Positions 44,036 through 55,444 of a stretch of 64,000 bases of DNA are shown piece after piece (positions within the stretch are counted from its first letter, which is position 1; every line of letters begins with the position of its first letter). The position numbers and the translations under genes are program-made. The DNA lies in assembly GCA_916048095.2 (NCBI GenBank), contig OU696571.1, positions 2,572,501-2,636,500 on the forward strand. The letters are read 5' to 3'. The notes below the pieces were generated by a model that ran no database searches, was not told the DNA's origin, and was given only the letters and a program-made list of their open reading frames with translations. Source of the stretch: Sacculina carcini. Its lineage: Eukaryota > Arthropoda > Thecostraca > Sacculinidae.

Positions 44036-44902
44036 CTAGCCCTGAACAGTTGCTTCGGCAGAGGCGGCGGTGGCGGATTCTTCGACCGCCGGACTGCAGG
44101 CGGCTGGGGACGACTGTTTCTCCGGCGACGACGACAAGGCGTGCAGGTCGGACGTCCACAGAGTTAGGTTGTCTCTGAGCAGCTGCATGATGAGCGTAGA
44201 GTCGCGATAGTTGTCCTCGGACAGTCGCTCGAGTCGCGATACGGCGCCGTCAAATGCCGCCTGCGCCAGCCGACACGCACGATCCGGCGAGCTGAGAATC
44301 TCGTAGTAGAAGACGGAGAAATTCAGCGCCAGACCGAGTCGTACAGGATGCGTGGGCGGCAGTTCGGCGACGGCCACGTCGGTGGCCGCCTTGTACGCCA
44401 GCAGCGCACTCTCGGCCTGCTCACGCCGCTCGGCGCCGCTGGCAAATTCGGCCACATAGCGGTGGTAGTCGGCCTTCATTTTGTGCAGAAACACGGCGGC
44501 CTCGTGCGACGGTGCCGCCGCCAGCACGCCGTCGTCCAGCAGCGCGATCAACTCGCCGCACATGACGCGCAGCTCGGCCTCCACCTGGCTGCGGTACTGC
44601 GCCACGAGTTCGGCGCGCCGTCCGTCCTCGTCCGGCTCATCAGCGTGTATTGTCGACGGCCGCGACCCGTCGGCTCGCTGCTGCTGCTGTTTCTGTTCGA
44701 GAGCCGAAAGGATGCGCCAGGCGGCGCGACGAGCGCCCACCACGTTCTTGTAGGCCACCGACAGCAGACTACGCTCGTCGTCGGTGAGCGCCGCGTGTGC
44801 AACGGCCAGTTGACGAGTGAGCGCCGCCATTTCCTCGAATCGCTCGGCCTGTTCGGCCAGCTTGACGCGGTAGACGACGCTCTCGCGATCCAGCAGCGCC
44901 AT
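44036..44902 (-). CDS. 14-3-3 protein, divergent, with acidic insert
   Basis: A single-exon ORF of 288 residues starting [18 protein letters not shown]. The 14-3-3 signature blocks are present: [18 protein letters not shown] (helix 3, with the Lys and Arg that bind phosphate), [11 protein letters not shown] (helix 5, the Arg-Tyr pair), [10 protein letters not shown] (helix 7) and [16 protein letters not shown] (helix 9). Between helices 3 and 4 there is a low-complexity insert of about 20 residues (a Gln run, then [11 protein letters not shown]), longer than in canonical isoforms of about 245. The C-terminal tail is Ser/Ala/Glu rich and ends EATVQG. Family knowledge: dimeric cytosolic adaptors that bind phosphoserine peptides. 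The frame is open 114 codons upstream, but that part is low-grade and the Met at 44902 fits the family start. Convergent with CPSF3, divergent from eIF2-alpha. Confidence 0.92.
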   Translation of the reverse strand: MALLDRESVVYRVKLAEQAERFEEMAALTRQLAVAHAALTDDERSLLSVAYKNVVGARRAAWRILSALEQKQQQQRADGSRPSTIHADEPDEDGRRAELVAQYRSQVEAELRVMCGELIALLDDGVLAAAPSHEAAVFLHKMKADYHRYVAEFASGAERREQAESALLAYKAATDVAVAELPPTHPVRLGLALNFSVFYYEILSSPDRACRLAQAAFDGAVSRLERLSEDNYRDSTLIMQLLRDNLTLWTSDLHALSSSPEKQSSPAACSPAVEESATAASAEATVQG

Positions 44903-45717
44903 TGTCGCTCGCGTGCGCTCACACCACCACCACACGACGCACGCGCGGCACGCTGAAATATCGCATACACACACAGTCACACACAGCGCACAACAACGGC
45001 AAGTTAAGCCAACAGCAGCTGGCGAATAGAGGTGCTTCTTCGGCATGGTCACGTGATATATACATGAGCATAAATATAAATACATATAATAAAATCCGTA
45101 AAAATCGGCTATATTAATGTATAACGGCGAAAATAAGACAAGCGACGAGACACACCGAACGGAACGTGCATATTCGTTGCTCAAAGCATTACTACATACA
45201 CGCGTAAAACAAATAATGTGGTAACGTAAACGAATTGTAGGCAAATGGAATATACTCGCAAATCATATAGTAGCCAAGAAAGACTCTAATGCCCGAGAAG
45301 TGTTCAACTAGAAGATACATTTATACGTAATTAAATAAACGCGAGCAATAATAAGACCATAATAAAACCGCACTTCAAAAAGAAATGGACAATTCCGGTG
45401 AAAATATTGCAATGCGAAAGCAACTGGAACATTGCAGCACAGCAACCCAATCGGCCTACAAGAATTATAGGGCAGCACACAATATGTAATTAATATATCA
45501 AACGATTTAGATCCATCTAAGAACAATGTATTTTTATAATAATTTATTCAGTCAAATATACCCATTTCATCCAATTTTATATGACTACATGATGAGCAGT
45601 CGTATGAAATAATTCAATTTTGACGCAGGTTCAACACAATTATCTGTGCGGCATGAGTTATGCTGTTTGATTTTTGTGCTTGGTTATTTTTATCATTGAT
45701 TTTCATCATTTATCAAA
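44903..45717. promoter_or_regulatory. Divergent intergenic region of 14-3-3 and eIF2-alpha
   Basis: 815 bp between two divergent start codons, AT-rich with no large microsatellite. It must contain both 5' ends; no specific motif is claimed. Confidence 0.35.
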
Positions 45718-46686
45718 ATGCCGTTGTCTTGTAGGTTTTATTCTCAAAAGTTTCCCGAAATTGAAGATGTGGTCATGGTAACCGTTAGGGAAATCGCTGA
45801 AATGGGTGCCTATGTTGATCTGCTGGAATACAACAATATCGAAGGAATGATATTGTTTTCAGAGCTTTCTAGGCGCCGTATTCGTTCGATCAACAAACTT
45901 TTGAGGGTTGGCAAAACGGAACCACTTGTTGTCATGCGAGTCGACAGTGAAAAGGGCTATATTGATCTGTCGAAACGTCGTGTCACGTCTGAGAATATTG
46001 AACAGTGCACTGAAACGTTCTCAAAAGCCAAGGCCGTTTACTCTATCCTGCGGCATGTTGCCGGTCTAATGAAGTTTGACAGTAACGAGAAATTCGAAGA
46101 GCTCTACAGAAAGACGGCGTGGCACTTTGAAGCCAAGAGCAAAAAGAAGGGATCAGCATATGACATTTTCAAGCAGTCTGTCAACGATCCGTCTATTCTC
46201 GACGAATGTGGACTCGACGAGAAGACCAAGGAAGTTCTGCTGGGTCAAATTGTGCACAAATTAACACTGCAGTCGGTCAAGATCCGGTCGGACATAGAAG
46301 TCGCGTGCTACGGTTACGAGGGCATCGATGCTGTGAAGGCAGCGCTTCAGGCCGGCCTCAGCTGTTCGAACAGAACTATGCAGATAAAAATCAACCTGAT
46401 CGCTCCGCCGCTGTACGTGATGACAACCAACACACCCGAGAAACAGGACGGGCTAGCGCTGCTCGAGGAGGCCAATGAGACGATCAAGAAGAGCATACTG
46501 GCGCAGGGCGGCAAGTTTGAGATGAAAATGGCTCCCAAGGTGGTGACCGACGTGGACGAGGTGGATTTGCAGAAGCAGATGGACGCTGCCGAGGCGGAGA
46601 CCAGGCAGGTGGCTGGTGATGACGAACAGAGCGATTCCGGCGACGAAACAGCCAACTCGGGAGACCAAAATGGCGTTGGAGAATGA
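45718..46686 (+). CDS. EIF2S1: Translation initiation factor eIF2 subunit alpha
   Basis: A single-exon ORF of 322 residues (human 315). It begins [20 protein letters not shown], the start of the S1 OB-fold (about 16-90). The regulatory serine is present in [19 protein letters not shown] (Ser51 counted from the Met here), followed by the kinase-docking [11 protein letters not shown]. The helical domain (about 95-180) and the alpha-beta C-terminal domain ([19 protein letters not shown]) follow. The tail is acidic ([16 protein letters not shown]). Family knowledge: a subunit of the eIF2-GTP-Met-tRNAi complex; phosphorylation of Ser51 by stress kinases lowers global translation. With the serine and docking site intact, the integrated stress response should operate in this organism. 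Third-position GC is lower than in CPSF3 and RecQ. Confidence 0.97.
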   Translation: MPLSCRFYSQKFPEIEDVVMVTVREIAEMGAYVDLLEYNNIEGMILFSELSRRRIRSINKLLRVGKTEPLVVMRVDSEKGYIDLSKRRVTSENIEQCTETFSKAKAVYSILRHVAGLMKFDSNEKFEELYRKTAWHFEAKSKKKGSAYDIFKQSVNDPSILDECGLDEKTKEVLLGQIVHKLTLQSVKIRSDIEVACYGYEGIDAVKAALQAGLSCSNRTMQIKINLIAPPLYVMTTNTPEKQDGLALLEEANETIKKSILAQGGKFEMKMAPKVVTDVDEVDLQKQMDAAEAETRQVAGDDEQSDSGDETANSGDQNGVGE

Positions 46687-47526
46687 TCGCCATTCTCTGA
46701 TAATATATTTGTATTGATAAATTTTCAAGCTTGTTATAAGCATTGTTTTGTGGTTTTTGTAATACAATTGCTTGGGAAAGGCGGCCCCGGTCATCGATGT
46801 GAATTTCATGAAATCAACTTAATGTTTATTGAATCACAAACGCGAGTAATTGAATAAATCGGAGACTCAACATCGGGACCAAACAACGAAACGAACAGGT
46901 CACCAAGCTAACAGGCGAGAGATTTGTAGGAATTTCCATAACAAACTCAGGCCACGAATTTTGAGAGTCTCCAATTCAGGACCGTAACGAAACTGTTCCT
47001 ATGTTGAAATCTTATAGCTATCTTATACACGGATACATTTTTGTGTACAGTAAAATTGAGCTCAATAACATCAAATAACGAATGTGTTATAAAAGCATTC
47101 AATGGAGCTGAATTGATGGAATATATTCAGAATCGCCAAATTAGAGTGATCGAGGACTCGGTATCGGCAGAATACAACTGTATAATCGCGGAATCGGTAG
47201 GAAGGAATCGGTAAGAATCGATTGCTTCGCCGCAAAATCGGTATTCACATTGTACTCGCAGACATTGTGTACTCGGAAATTGCGCCTATTATGCACACAG
47301 ATAACAGCATATTGTATTATCTCCGCCCACTACCGATAACTAAATAGTATTTGGCTAAAATTCACACGGCGATGGCGTAACAATAGCCAGACACGGGGTC
47401 CAGTAAGCGATACATTCAATAAGTCTAATTTAAATTCACAATAAGTGGTTGATTACAACGCCAAACCATCAACAACTGATGCGTCTTCAATATATGGACA
47501 ATTTGATAATTCAACATCGACGCGGT

Positions 47527-47527
<1 letters not shown>
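46687..47527. other. Intergenic between eIF2-alpha and NME5
   Basis: It contains a loose cluster of AATCGGTA-like words (47155-47245) and otherwise simple AT-rich sequence. Confidence 0.45.
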
Positions 47528-47572
<45 letters not shown>

Positions 47573-47575
47573 CGT
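47528..47575 (+). repeat. (TG)n microsatellite
   Basis: Pure TG, about 90 bp past the NME5 stop codon. Confidence 0.9.
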
Positions 47576-47664
47576 GTACGTGTGGACAAGACGTGCTATC
47601 AAACAGACGTACTCAATTTATGAAGGCCCGTATTTGGCCCGCTACTGTTGGCGTAATTCAGCGC

Positions 47665-48276
47665 TTACTGAGCGCACGGTGTGTTGGGGTTATTGAGCAA
47701 TAACCAATCAGCTAGCCAAACTATCGGATCTGCCGGCTTGGCGTGACAGAGCTGCGTGAGGCCGCGTGCCAGCGTCGGATTGACGTGTCGCTGCAGGTAG
47801 TGCCTGGCCGCTCGACCTGTCACAGCCTCGCCGTCCGTCGGCGTCGACGCGGCGGCCGTTGATTGCGACGTTCCGAAAAAGAAGGCGATTTCGCGACGCC
47901 CGGTCTCGACCGAGTCACTGCCGTGAACGGCATTGTCGGCGTCATCTACGCGACTGCCGAAGCGAGCGCGTATACTGTCCGGCTGGTGTCGCAGGGCGTG
48001 TGACACGCGAGTCGGTCCGATGAGGCGTCGCCAGCGGGTGATGGCGTCGCGTCGTGCCAGCACCAGCGCCTCGAGCGGTCCGTCGGTGATGAGCGTCAGC
48101 AGCTGCTCGAAGAACGGCTTCTGAGCGTGTTCGTAGTAGAAGGCGGCGGCTTGTTCGCGCGTCAGCTGCACCCGCCGTCGATGCACAATGGAGAAGCCAT
48201 CTTCGGCCAGCATGTTCTCGATCTGTGCGGCGTGCTTGAGCGCGTGCGGCTTGATGAGCGCCAGTGTGGTCTGCAT
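47665..48276 (-). CDS. NME5: Nucleoside diphosphate kinase family, NME5 type
   Basis: 203 residues from the Met at 48276 (AACATGC context); the frame stays open to a Met at 48369, which would add 31 residues. The NDK fold shows TLALIKPHA (strand 1), FSIVHRRRVQL, the nucleotide-binding region through LIGPTRV, PDSIRARFG, and the active-site His in NAVHGSDS. After the NDK domain comes a Dpy-30-like motif (ARHYLQRHVNPTLARGLTQL, then KPADPIVWLADWLLLNNPN), the arrangement unique to NME5 among NDKs. Family knowledge: NME5 is a radial-spoke component of motile cilia and sperm flagella (Chlamydomonas RSP23 relates to it). Convergent with eIF2-alpha. Intronless as read. Confidence 0.92.
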   Translation of the reverse strand: MQTTLALIKPHALKHAAQIENMLAEDGFSIVHRRRVQLTREQAAAFYYEHAQKPFFEQLLTLITDGPLEALVLARRDAITRWRRLIGPTRVSHALRHQPDSIRARFGSRVDDADNAVHGSDSVETGRREIAFFFGTSQSTAAASTPTDGEAVTGRAARHYLQRHVNPTLARGLTQLCHAKPADPIVWLADWLLLNNPNTPCAQ

Positions 48277-48369
48277 GTTGACCGGCTGTGGATGCTGTGC
48301 ACTGATGGTGTGACCTATTTTGACGTTGAGGGCTGGTGCTCTGTGAGACACAAAACGGAAGGACAACAA

Positions 48370-49342
48370 GGGAAAACGAACGGTCGTTTTTTCTCAACTT
48401 CTCATTGGCATTTCTACGATCAAATGCTACAAGAGGTGTATCCACGCACTAATTCTGAGTTCAACTGAAGCGCTGGTTTTATACAGCGAGCGACAATCGG
48501 CTTGCATGTCTGTGTTTTGCTGCGGTGGTTGTCATGGCAACTAATTGACTTGCATTGCGTGCGTTATTCGTCAATTCACTTCGCATTTCACCGAGCCGCT
48601 CGGCACGAAATGTTTCGTTTTACGCCTAGCTGTACAATGTGTTCAGGTCGGTGATTGACAAAGAAAAAGCGAGAATCGATTCCTTTTGCTGGTCGATAGT
48701 TGTAAATATGATTCTTAACCGATTCTAACATTTCACTTTGTGATAATGTTTTCATAACATGAAACAATTGCGTTAAAGTGAAACCTTACTTTTGTGAAAA
48801 ATAAAAAAATGGTGCACAATTGTTCACAACCCCACTGACATAAATGTTGACGCATATATCTGCAATGGAAAGTTAAAATAGGAAACTGGTTATATAACAG
48901 ATAAATATAATGAATCAAACAGTTGAGGAAAAAAAGTAAAGCCAACGGCGAAATATTTGGCAAACGAAAAACTTACTTTCTAAAGCAAAAACTCATTTAA
49001 AACGGATTTCACTTTGTTGATAGATTAATTTCAAAACAATTAATGGAGTGGAAAATATAGGCATTAATAGCAATAATAACAAATTATTACAAAAAAAATC
49101 AATTAAATAAAACTATGAAAGCATAATTTAAAATAAAATATAATCAATTAAACCAATACACTCAATTAATAGACGATTATATTTTACGAAACATTATTAA
49201 CTAAACTATATTCAGAATTGAATTTAAAACATATACGCTTGTTCGCTTTGTGGCTGCGATTGTTTCAACTAATCTCTGAAAAAAAAACCGTCTTCTCTAA
49301 GGAAAACCCACAAATGATGGCCATTTTGCAACCATTGAATCG

Positions 49343-49344
<2 letters not shown>
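48370..49344. other. Intergenic upstream of NME5, AT-rich
   Basis: Very AT-rich after 48700; no gene or repeat family recognised. Confidence 0.45.
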
Positions 49345-49424
<80 letters not shown>

Positions 49425-49440
49425 TGTGTGTGTGTGTTTG
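49345..49440 (+). repeat. (TG)n microsatellite
   Basis: About 45 TG units with one G interruption; a short CA tract follows at 49525-49560. Confidence 0.95.
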
Positions 49441-49687
49441 TATTGACGCATCAAGAGCGATATATTGCATTCTGGTTGTGCGCGAGCGATTTGTAAACAA
49501 AAAAACACACATAAGTGATTGTGATACACACACACACACACACACACAAACACACACAAACAGATATAGACACTTTAAGGGCTTCTAAATCGTTTGCCTA
49601 GGGGCTGTTTGTATACGCGATATGGCGCCAGAAGCCCTAACATCACCCAAAACACACACATACACACACACACAGACAGACAGAAAC

Positions 49688-49730
49688 AATGACCGCTCAA
49701 GCGGCGGCTTCCCCAGGTGAAAAGACTACA
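49688..49730 (+). CDS. Possible first coding exon of an unrecognised gene
   Basis: ATG opens MTAQAAASPGEKTT and runs to ACAG|GTAAAT, a good donor in phase 1. It lies in a small GC-rich patch. No following exon can be assigned with confidence, so this is a weak model. Confidence 0.25.
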
Positions 49731-50074
49731 GGTAAATCATGCGGGGCTTCAGTGTTTCAACACGCGGCGGAAAACATACGGCTACTATATACATGTGTGT
49801 GTGTGTGTGTCAACTATAAATATATAAATAGTTGATGAGTATTTCTGGTGTAGAATGATAAATTTTGACCATATATGTCATGTGTGAGAAGCTACAATCG
49901 AGTCACAATGAATTAGGAGAAGTCATTGCATAAATCTATAATTTATACTTTATTAATATAATACTCAAGTTTGATTAGATATATAATTAGATGTTTGACT
50001 AATTAGTTATTTAAATAATTATATAATATAATATATAATTTATTGATAATTTTAGAAAATCGTTATCTTATTAA

Positions 50075-51368
50075 TAGGGCTGTCAAAAAAGTAACCTAAA
50101 AATCAGAAAAAAGTAACTTTATTTTCGAGAAAAAGTAACCTAAAAAAGTAACCTAAAAACCTAGAGTTTTAATGTTATTATCACATTTGTATCGTTTTAT
50201 CACATGTTTATCACGCCTTTGATGATTAGTGTGCTATATGAAATACACGGTTTGTTTGATGTTTGTTCTTGAACATGAAAAGTAACCTAATAACTAATAA
50301 AGTAACCTAAAAATAACCTCCTTCAAAAAAGGTCAAATTCCGTTTGCAGTTCTGAAGGAAGAAAATACACCAGTCCTTCTTTTCTATTCTCTTTCCGAGA
50401 TGGTACTATTTTTCCACCCTCTCTACGATCTGGTACTATTTTTCCACCCTCTCTACGATCTGGTACCATTTTTACAACAAACCACCAGACGTGACTTAAT
50501 ATGATTAGGCTAAGCTCGCAAAAAAGAGCATAACCATCAAAATGTAATTAAAAGTGGAAAGCTAATACAAATGCGAAAAACAATAATTTCAAATGTAAAT
50601 ATTTTTTAGTAATGGTCGCAATAATGTTTTTCATATTGTTCCAATGGAACTTTTTATCAAATAGCACGTTCTACAGCTTGTATATTAGTGTGAGCGTAAA
50701 CACTGCATGTGTGAATGCCCCCGTCCTCCCATATGTAGCACCCTGTGCTCACAGTCTTATAAATGTCAAATGTGGGAATATGGCGCTATCTCACGCCATG
50801 AAAATCACGTGCTAATTTCTGTTCAAGTAAATGCGTACTGTCAAGTGCTACACTGCAGTATCTGGTATAGAGAGTTCACACATCGTGCTATATCACGCTC
50901 CAAACATCTCACGACATCCTCCGGTTCGTGGACATTTCCTAAAATGGAACGACCCTGTCCTGTGTAACCAAAAGCGTATAAATATCGAGTAGCACAGATA
51001 ATAAGGTGAATAGCAAATGCTAAATTCTAACAGCAGAAATTTTGACATTTCTTGATCTTCAGATCTAATATCCCATCTCTTTTCATATTTTATCCTCATG
51101 TATATCGTTGTTGTGTTCTTATCTGCAAAAAGTCACCAAACTTCGTGGTAAACTTACCTAATAACAAGAAAAATATCAAAAGGTAACCTGATGATAAAAA
51201 GTAACCTAAAAAGCAAAAAAAGTAACCTAACGTTGAAAAAGTAACTTTTGGTAACCTAATAACTTTTTTAATAATTATCGTACACAACTTTTTCATGCAG
51301 TTTTAGGTAGCTTATGAAAAAGTGACCTTTAGGTGAAAAAGTAACTTTATTAACTTTTGACAGCCCTA
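50075..51368. mobile_element. Non-autonomous hAT-like DNA transposon, 1,294 bp
   Basis: Termini are TAGGGCTGTCAAAA and TTTTGACAGCCCTA, a perfect 14-bp inverted repeat. Both sides carry the identical 8-bp direct repeat CTTATTAA (50067-50074 and 51369-51376), the target-site length of the hAT superfamily. There is no transposase ORF. Subterminal regions are packed with AAAGTAACCTAA units, at 50088-50320 and 51180-51260. A 30-bp tandem repeat lies at 50397-50470. Confidence 0.9.
50397..50470. repeat. 30-bp tandem repeat, about 2.5 copies
   Basis: The unit GATCTGGTACTATTTTTCCA (first 20 of 30 bases) repeats almost exactly, inside the hAT-like element. Confidence 0.8.
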
Positions 51369-51615
51369 CTTATTAATATACCTATTATAATTATATAATG
51401 TAATAAATAAAATGTATGATGCCCAGTAATGATTATTGTAGATCTAGTAGATGATTAAAAGTATAATCATTACGTATAAAAAATAAATTGGTATGTCTAT
51501 ATGTTGGCTTGGGTCGCGATACTAGATTTGTGCCTACATTTTGAATCTCTGCCAAAAAAAAATTACGAGCCACTGAAATCAAGCCGTGTGAACCGGAAGC
51601 ATTGACCACCTAGGG

Positions 51616-51825
51616 CAGTGGTTCTTTACCTGTGGGAAGTTCCCCACTGGTGGGAAATGGGAGAGTTGTTTTCTTAGATTTATTTTCTTTCTAATAACCT
51701 CTTGACATTTACTTTGATGTAACAACTAAATTTAGTGAATTTATCAGCGCTGTTGTGTGGAAAATGAAGATATGGCTCATCATAAAGAAGCGGGGAATCA
51801 GAGATAAAAAGATTAAGAATCACCG
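51616..51825. mobile_element. hAT-like MITE with CAGTGGTTCT termini
   Basis: The left end is CAGTGGTTCTTTACC; the right end is the inverse of CGGTGATTCTTAATC. Flanks ACCTAGGG and GTCTAGGG form an imperfect 8-bp target duplication. The interior (TTTACTTTGATGTAACAAC, TATCAGCGCTGTTGTG) recurs near 1870-1990 and 36030-36130. Confidence 0.75.
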
Positions 51826-53489
51826 GTCTAGGGATTAGTCAGGTGACCTTGTCTTGCGATGACGTCAAAAATCGAACATGGACTCCTGTCAAGTGCCGTC
51901 CTCTACTGGCATTTTCAGTAACTACAACACCGCCATTTATCTCTATGCCTGGTATGCAGAGAAACAAATGCATAATTTTGGTTGTAGTTTTTGTTGTTGT
52001 TGTTGTTGGTGGTGGTGTCATGCTTGCTGAAAATTCAAAACGAATTTGACGAATTTAATTTCACAATTTCTTTCTGTTTTTGTTTTAAGTTTTTAATTAG
52101 TAATTTTGGTTAATTGTATAAGCTGTGCCTAATATAAATTCCACGTGCCACTCCATTCATAATAGCTTTCCACTTTTTACAAGTAATTTCAACAATAATA
52201 TATATTAAATGAAAATTCAAATTCTACTCATATCCAAATATATTATAATATATTTCGTATTCAAATTCTAGCAGATAACGTTAATGTGAATCAATTCGAT
52301 ACCTTTCAATTGGGTAACATTATTCAATTTATTATCTCATTAAATCATCCCAAAACACCTATAAAACATTCTCATTTACATTACATTGAATTACATTTCC
52401 ATTTCAAACACACACAGACACTCACACACTCACACACACACACACACACAAGCACACACACACATTTATAGCTTTTGAATTGACCAATATATAATCGCCG
52501 GTAACAAAATAATCTTCAAAATCTGTTCAGCTCCAAACATTCGCTGCGTACATACACATGAATACGATTGCCTTAATCGCATCGAAATGTGTGTGTGCTT
52601 GTGTGTTTGTGTGTTTGTGTGTGCGTGTGTGTGTGTGAGTTCAATTGTTTTGCGTCTTCGCTGACGCTATCTGGTCTTGGACTTCGCGTCGAATTAGCCA
52701 CGACTCAACAGACACGTGTCATGCAAAATGCATACAAATACAAACACGCAGACACAAACACACACAAACACACACAAACACACACAAACAGACAAATATA
52801 CACACACACGCATAAACACAAGCTCACAAACACACACACAGACACAAACAAACAGACAAATATATACACACACACACGCATACATCCTCACAATTTGATG
52901 TAACATTATAATGCACGTCAAATAGATGTCAAGACCCAATCGTCAGCATTGAAGCAATCAATTTGATTATGTGTGACATCTGGAAAATGATAGTGAGAAT
53001 AGGGGAAATAAGTGGACAAAGAGGAGAAATTTAAATATAATCATAGACACAAAACAATCTGCTGCACAAAAATACAACCACGTGTAGATCAAAAAAATAT
53101 TTTTTGATTTATATTAATATTATTTTTAGTATTGTTATTATTAATTACGAGCAAATTAAGTGTCCTGGGGAGAGTGCTGAGGAGGTACTGTTTCCGCCTT
53201 GCAGTGACCCCGTGTACCGGAAGCGTACCAAAAAAATATATATGCAGAAAAAGTGTGGGAAATGAATGTCCATAAAAACACATATTAATCGCTTCAATTC
53301 GACTGCTTTCTATGGCGTTGATATCAAAACCGGGGTAATTACCCCCGGAGGTAACTCGGCAATTTTTGAATTTTAACAAATGTTATTGGCTGAAAAAAAT
53401 AGTTTGGAAGCCACTGTTCTATGCGTGTATGGCTCCTCGCTTTCTCTTGCTGAATACGCCACTGACACAGTTGCGGCCATGCTTGACCA

Positions 53490-53490
53490 C

Positions 53491-53551
<61 letters not shown>

Positions 53552-53575
53552 AGACACTCACACAGACACACACAG
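53490..53575 (+). repeat. (CA)n microsatellite
   Basis: Pure CA, then CAGA/CTCA interruptions. Confidence 0.9.
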
Positions 53576-54550
53576 CTTCAAAATATCACAGATTCGCATT
53601 GTTGATAAAAACAGCCTGCGCACAGGAGACATATATGGTGTTGGCGTAGACTGGATCCGAGCCAACACGCATACTTGCTATTCATAGGCACTGTCAGCGT
53701 AGAAGTATAAATTACCGAAATGTCCACTAAAAACGCTGGGAAAAATGCAATAATTGCACAAATTTCCACTGAAAAATTGTCATTACTCTGAAAGCACTGA
53801 AGAATTTATAATTATAACACTTATATCAAAAATATTACTCAGAAAAAACACAAGAAAACACTATCATACCACAGTACGCACATATTTCCGTATTGAGCGC
53901 CAAGGAGCGCAGAAATGTACAAGGATATTTAATATTCCAATGCTGTGTTTCCTCTGATTAATAACAAACAAATACATTAAAACAATATTCAACATCAGAT
54001 AATATTAATTTTTTAAATATTGATAGAATGCGTAATTAATACGTAAACTTAATTCAAAATTAAATTCAATCAACGCACACACAATCACACAGGCAGCAAA
54101 ATCATTTTCTATATTCATCAGAGGTAAGTCATGATTGATCGATATATTGCTATTTGATTTTATAACAATTTTATATACAGAAAGGTCGAATTCCCTGTCG
54201 CTTTCTCTCTGAATTTTTTATCTGAGCAGGAAACACACAAGACGAATTAAAACACCCACAAACACACCAGCACCACAACAATTTCACAACAAATGTTCTG
54301 TTTGATATCTCAAGTGTTTTTCGCTGATTCTGCTCTGAAAAACACCTGTTTCTGCCATGTTTCTCGTCACAATTTTCTCACCCATCACCTTGTTGAGCTC
54401 TTGCGAACTTATGTCCCTCTGTGTGTCGGTGTGTATGTGTGTGTGTGTGTGTGTATGTTTGTGTGTGTTTGTGAGCGTTTACATATGAATACGATATCAC
54501 TCAGCCGTTTGATATGCAGTAAACACTAACGAAAAACATACTTACCTACG

Positions 54551-54574
54551 TTGACAACGACATGTGCGTCCGTC
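54551..54574 (-). CDS. Possible exon fragment (unrecognised gene)
   Basis: The minus strand reads [10 protein letters not shown] then G|GTAAGTATG, a perfect consensus donor, just downstream of a CA-rich stretch. The residues could begin a small beta-rich domain; I cannot name a family. Its pairing with the exon-like patch at 55046-55084 is unproven. Confidence 0.25.
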
Positions 54575-54584
54575 ATTGTGTTTG

Positions 54585-54639
54585 TGTGTATGTGTATGTG
54601 TGTATGTGTGTTTGTGTCTTTGTGTATGTATATGTGTGT

Positions 54640-54685
<46 letters not shown>

Positions 54686-54823
54686 TTGTGTCTCAGTGTT
54701 CACATGTGTTTGCACGTATTTTTGTGTGAATATGTGTGCGAGCGTGTGTGTGTGTGTGTGTATTTGTATGGGTTTGTTTGCCCATATTCATGTGCGTGCG
54801 TGCGTGTGTGTGAACTGTTGTGT

Positions 54824-54892
<69 letters not shown>
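54585..54892 (+). repeat. Compound TG repeat field
   Basis: Interrupted TG and TATG, ending in a pure TG run (54826-54891). Confidence 0.9.
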
Positions 54893-54893
<1 letters not shown>

Positions 54894-55045
54894 GGCGCTT
54901 AGGCGGCGGCATAAAAAAACACTCGTGCGTAATTTATCACGGCTGCCAACGCGCGCGCCTGTATACAATTCTGACGCAGCGGCGACAAAGATGACGCGAC
55001 GCGGCGACGGAGGTGATAGTCAATTGTAGGAGCGAGGGCTCACTT

Positions 55046-55084
55046 GACTGATGGCCCACTTGTGGTAGAATACGTCAGAGGCCT
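55046..55084 (-). CDS. Possible exon fragment (unrecognised gene)
   Basis: After GTGAGCACAG the minus strand encodes ASDVFYHKWAISQ in 39 nt, followed by GTGAGC. The segment resembles the FYHKWA stretch found in some C2 domains, but 13 residues are too few to assign a family. Confidence 0.25.
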
Positions 55085-55149
55085 GTGCTCACACGCATCT
55101 CAATCGACCGCTAATTGCATTGCGTATATTCAAGGGCCAAAGATTCTAT

Positions 55150-55430
55150 TTATGTATTGTTGAGTGTTGTTATTTATTGAGGAGTATGGGCGGAGTGAAA
55201 TTATGGGGTGTTATCGGATGAATTCTTTATTGTTTTTTATATATTATTATCTTCTTTTTTAACTATCTTTCCCTCTAGGATTCTCTACTTTTCGAACTCT
55301 CTTTCTCTCTATATCTTCTGGGCGCTTCCGGTACATGGGGCCACCGCAGGGTGGTAATAGTGCTTGCTCTCTTGCCCGTGTTACTGGGCCTGCCAGCGAT
55401 TATTAATAATAATAATAATATAAATAATAA
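55150..55430 (+). repeat. Dispersed repeat R1, second copy
   Basis: Same sequence and orientation as 10195-10460, again ending in an (AAT)n run. It is followed directly by repeat R2. Confidence 0.75.
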
Positions 55431-55444
55431 TTTGTGTCCAGACT

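Noticed and set aside
44903..45244. N-terminal extension of the 14-3-3 frame by 114 residues
   Set aside because: The extension is low-complexity, and 14-3-3 proteins begin at the helix encoded from 44902.
50088..51260. Regularly spaced GTAACCTA motifs as a CRISPR-like array
   Set aside because: Spacing is irregular, units are short, the genome is eukaryotic, and the motifs lie inside a bounded hAT-like element.
53578..53769. Minus-strand 63-residue frame with a hydrophobic start (MEICAIIAFFPAFLV)
   Set aside because: There is no supporting splice signal, promoter context or family match, and it ends in CA repeat.
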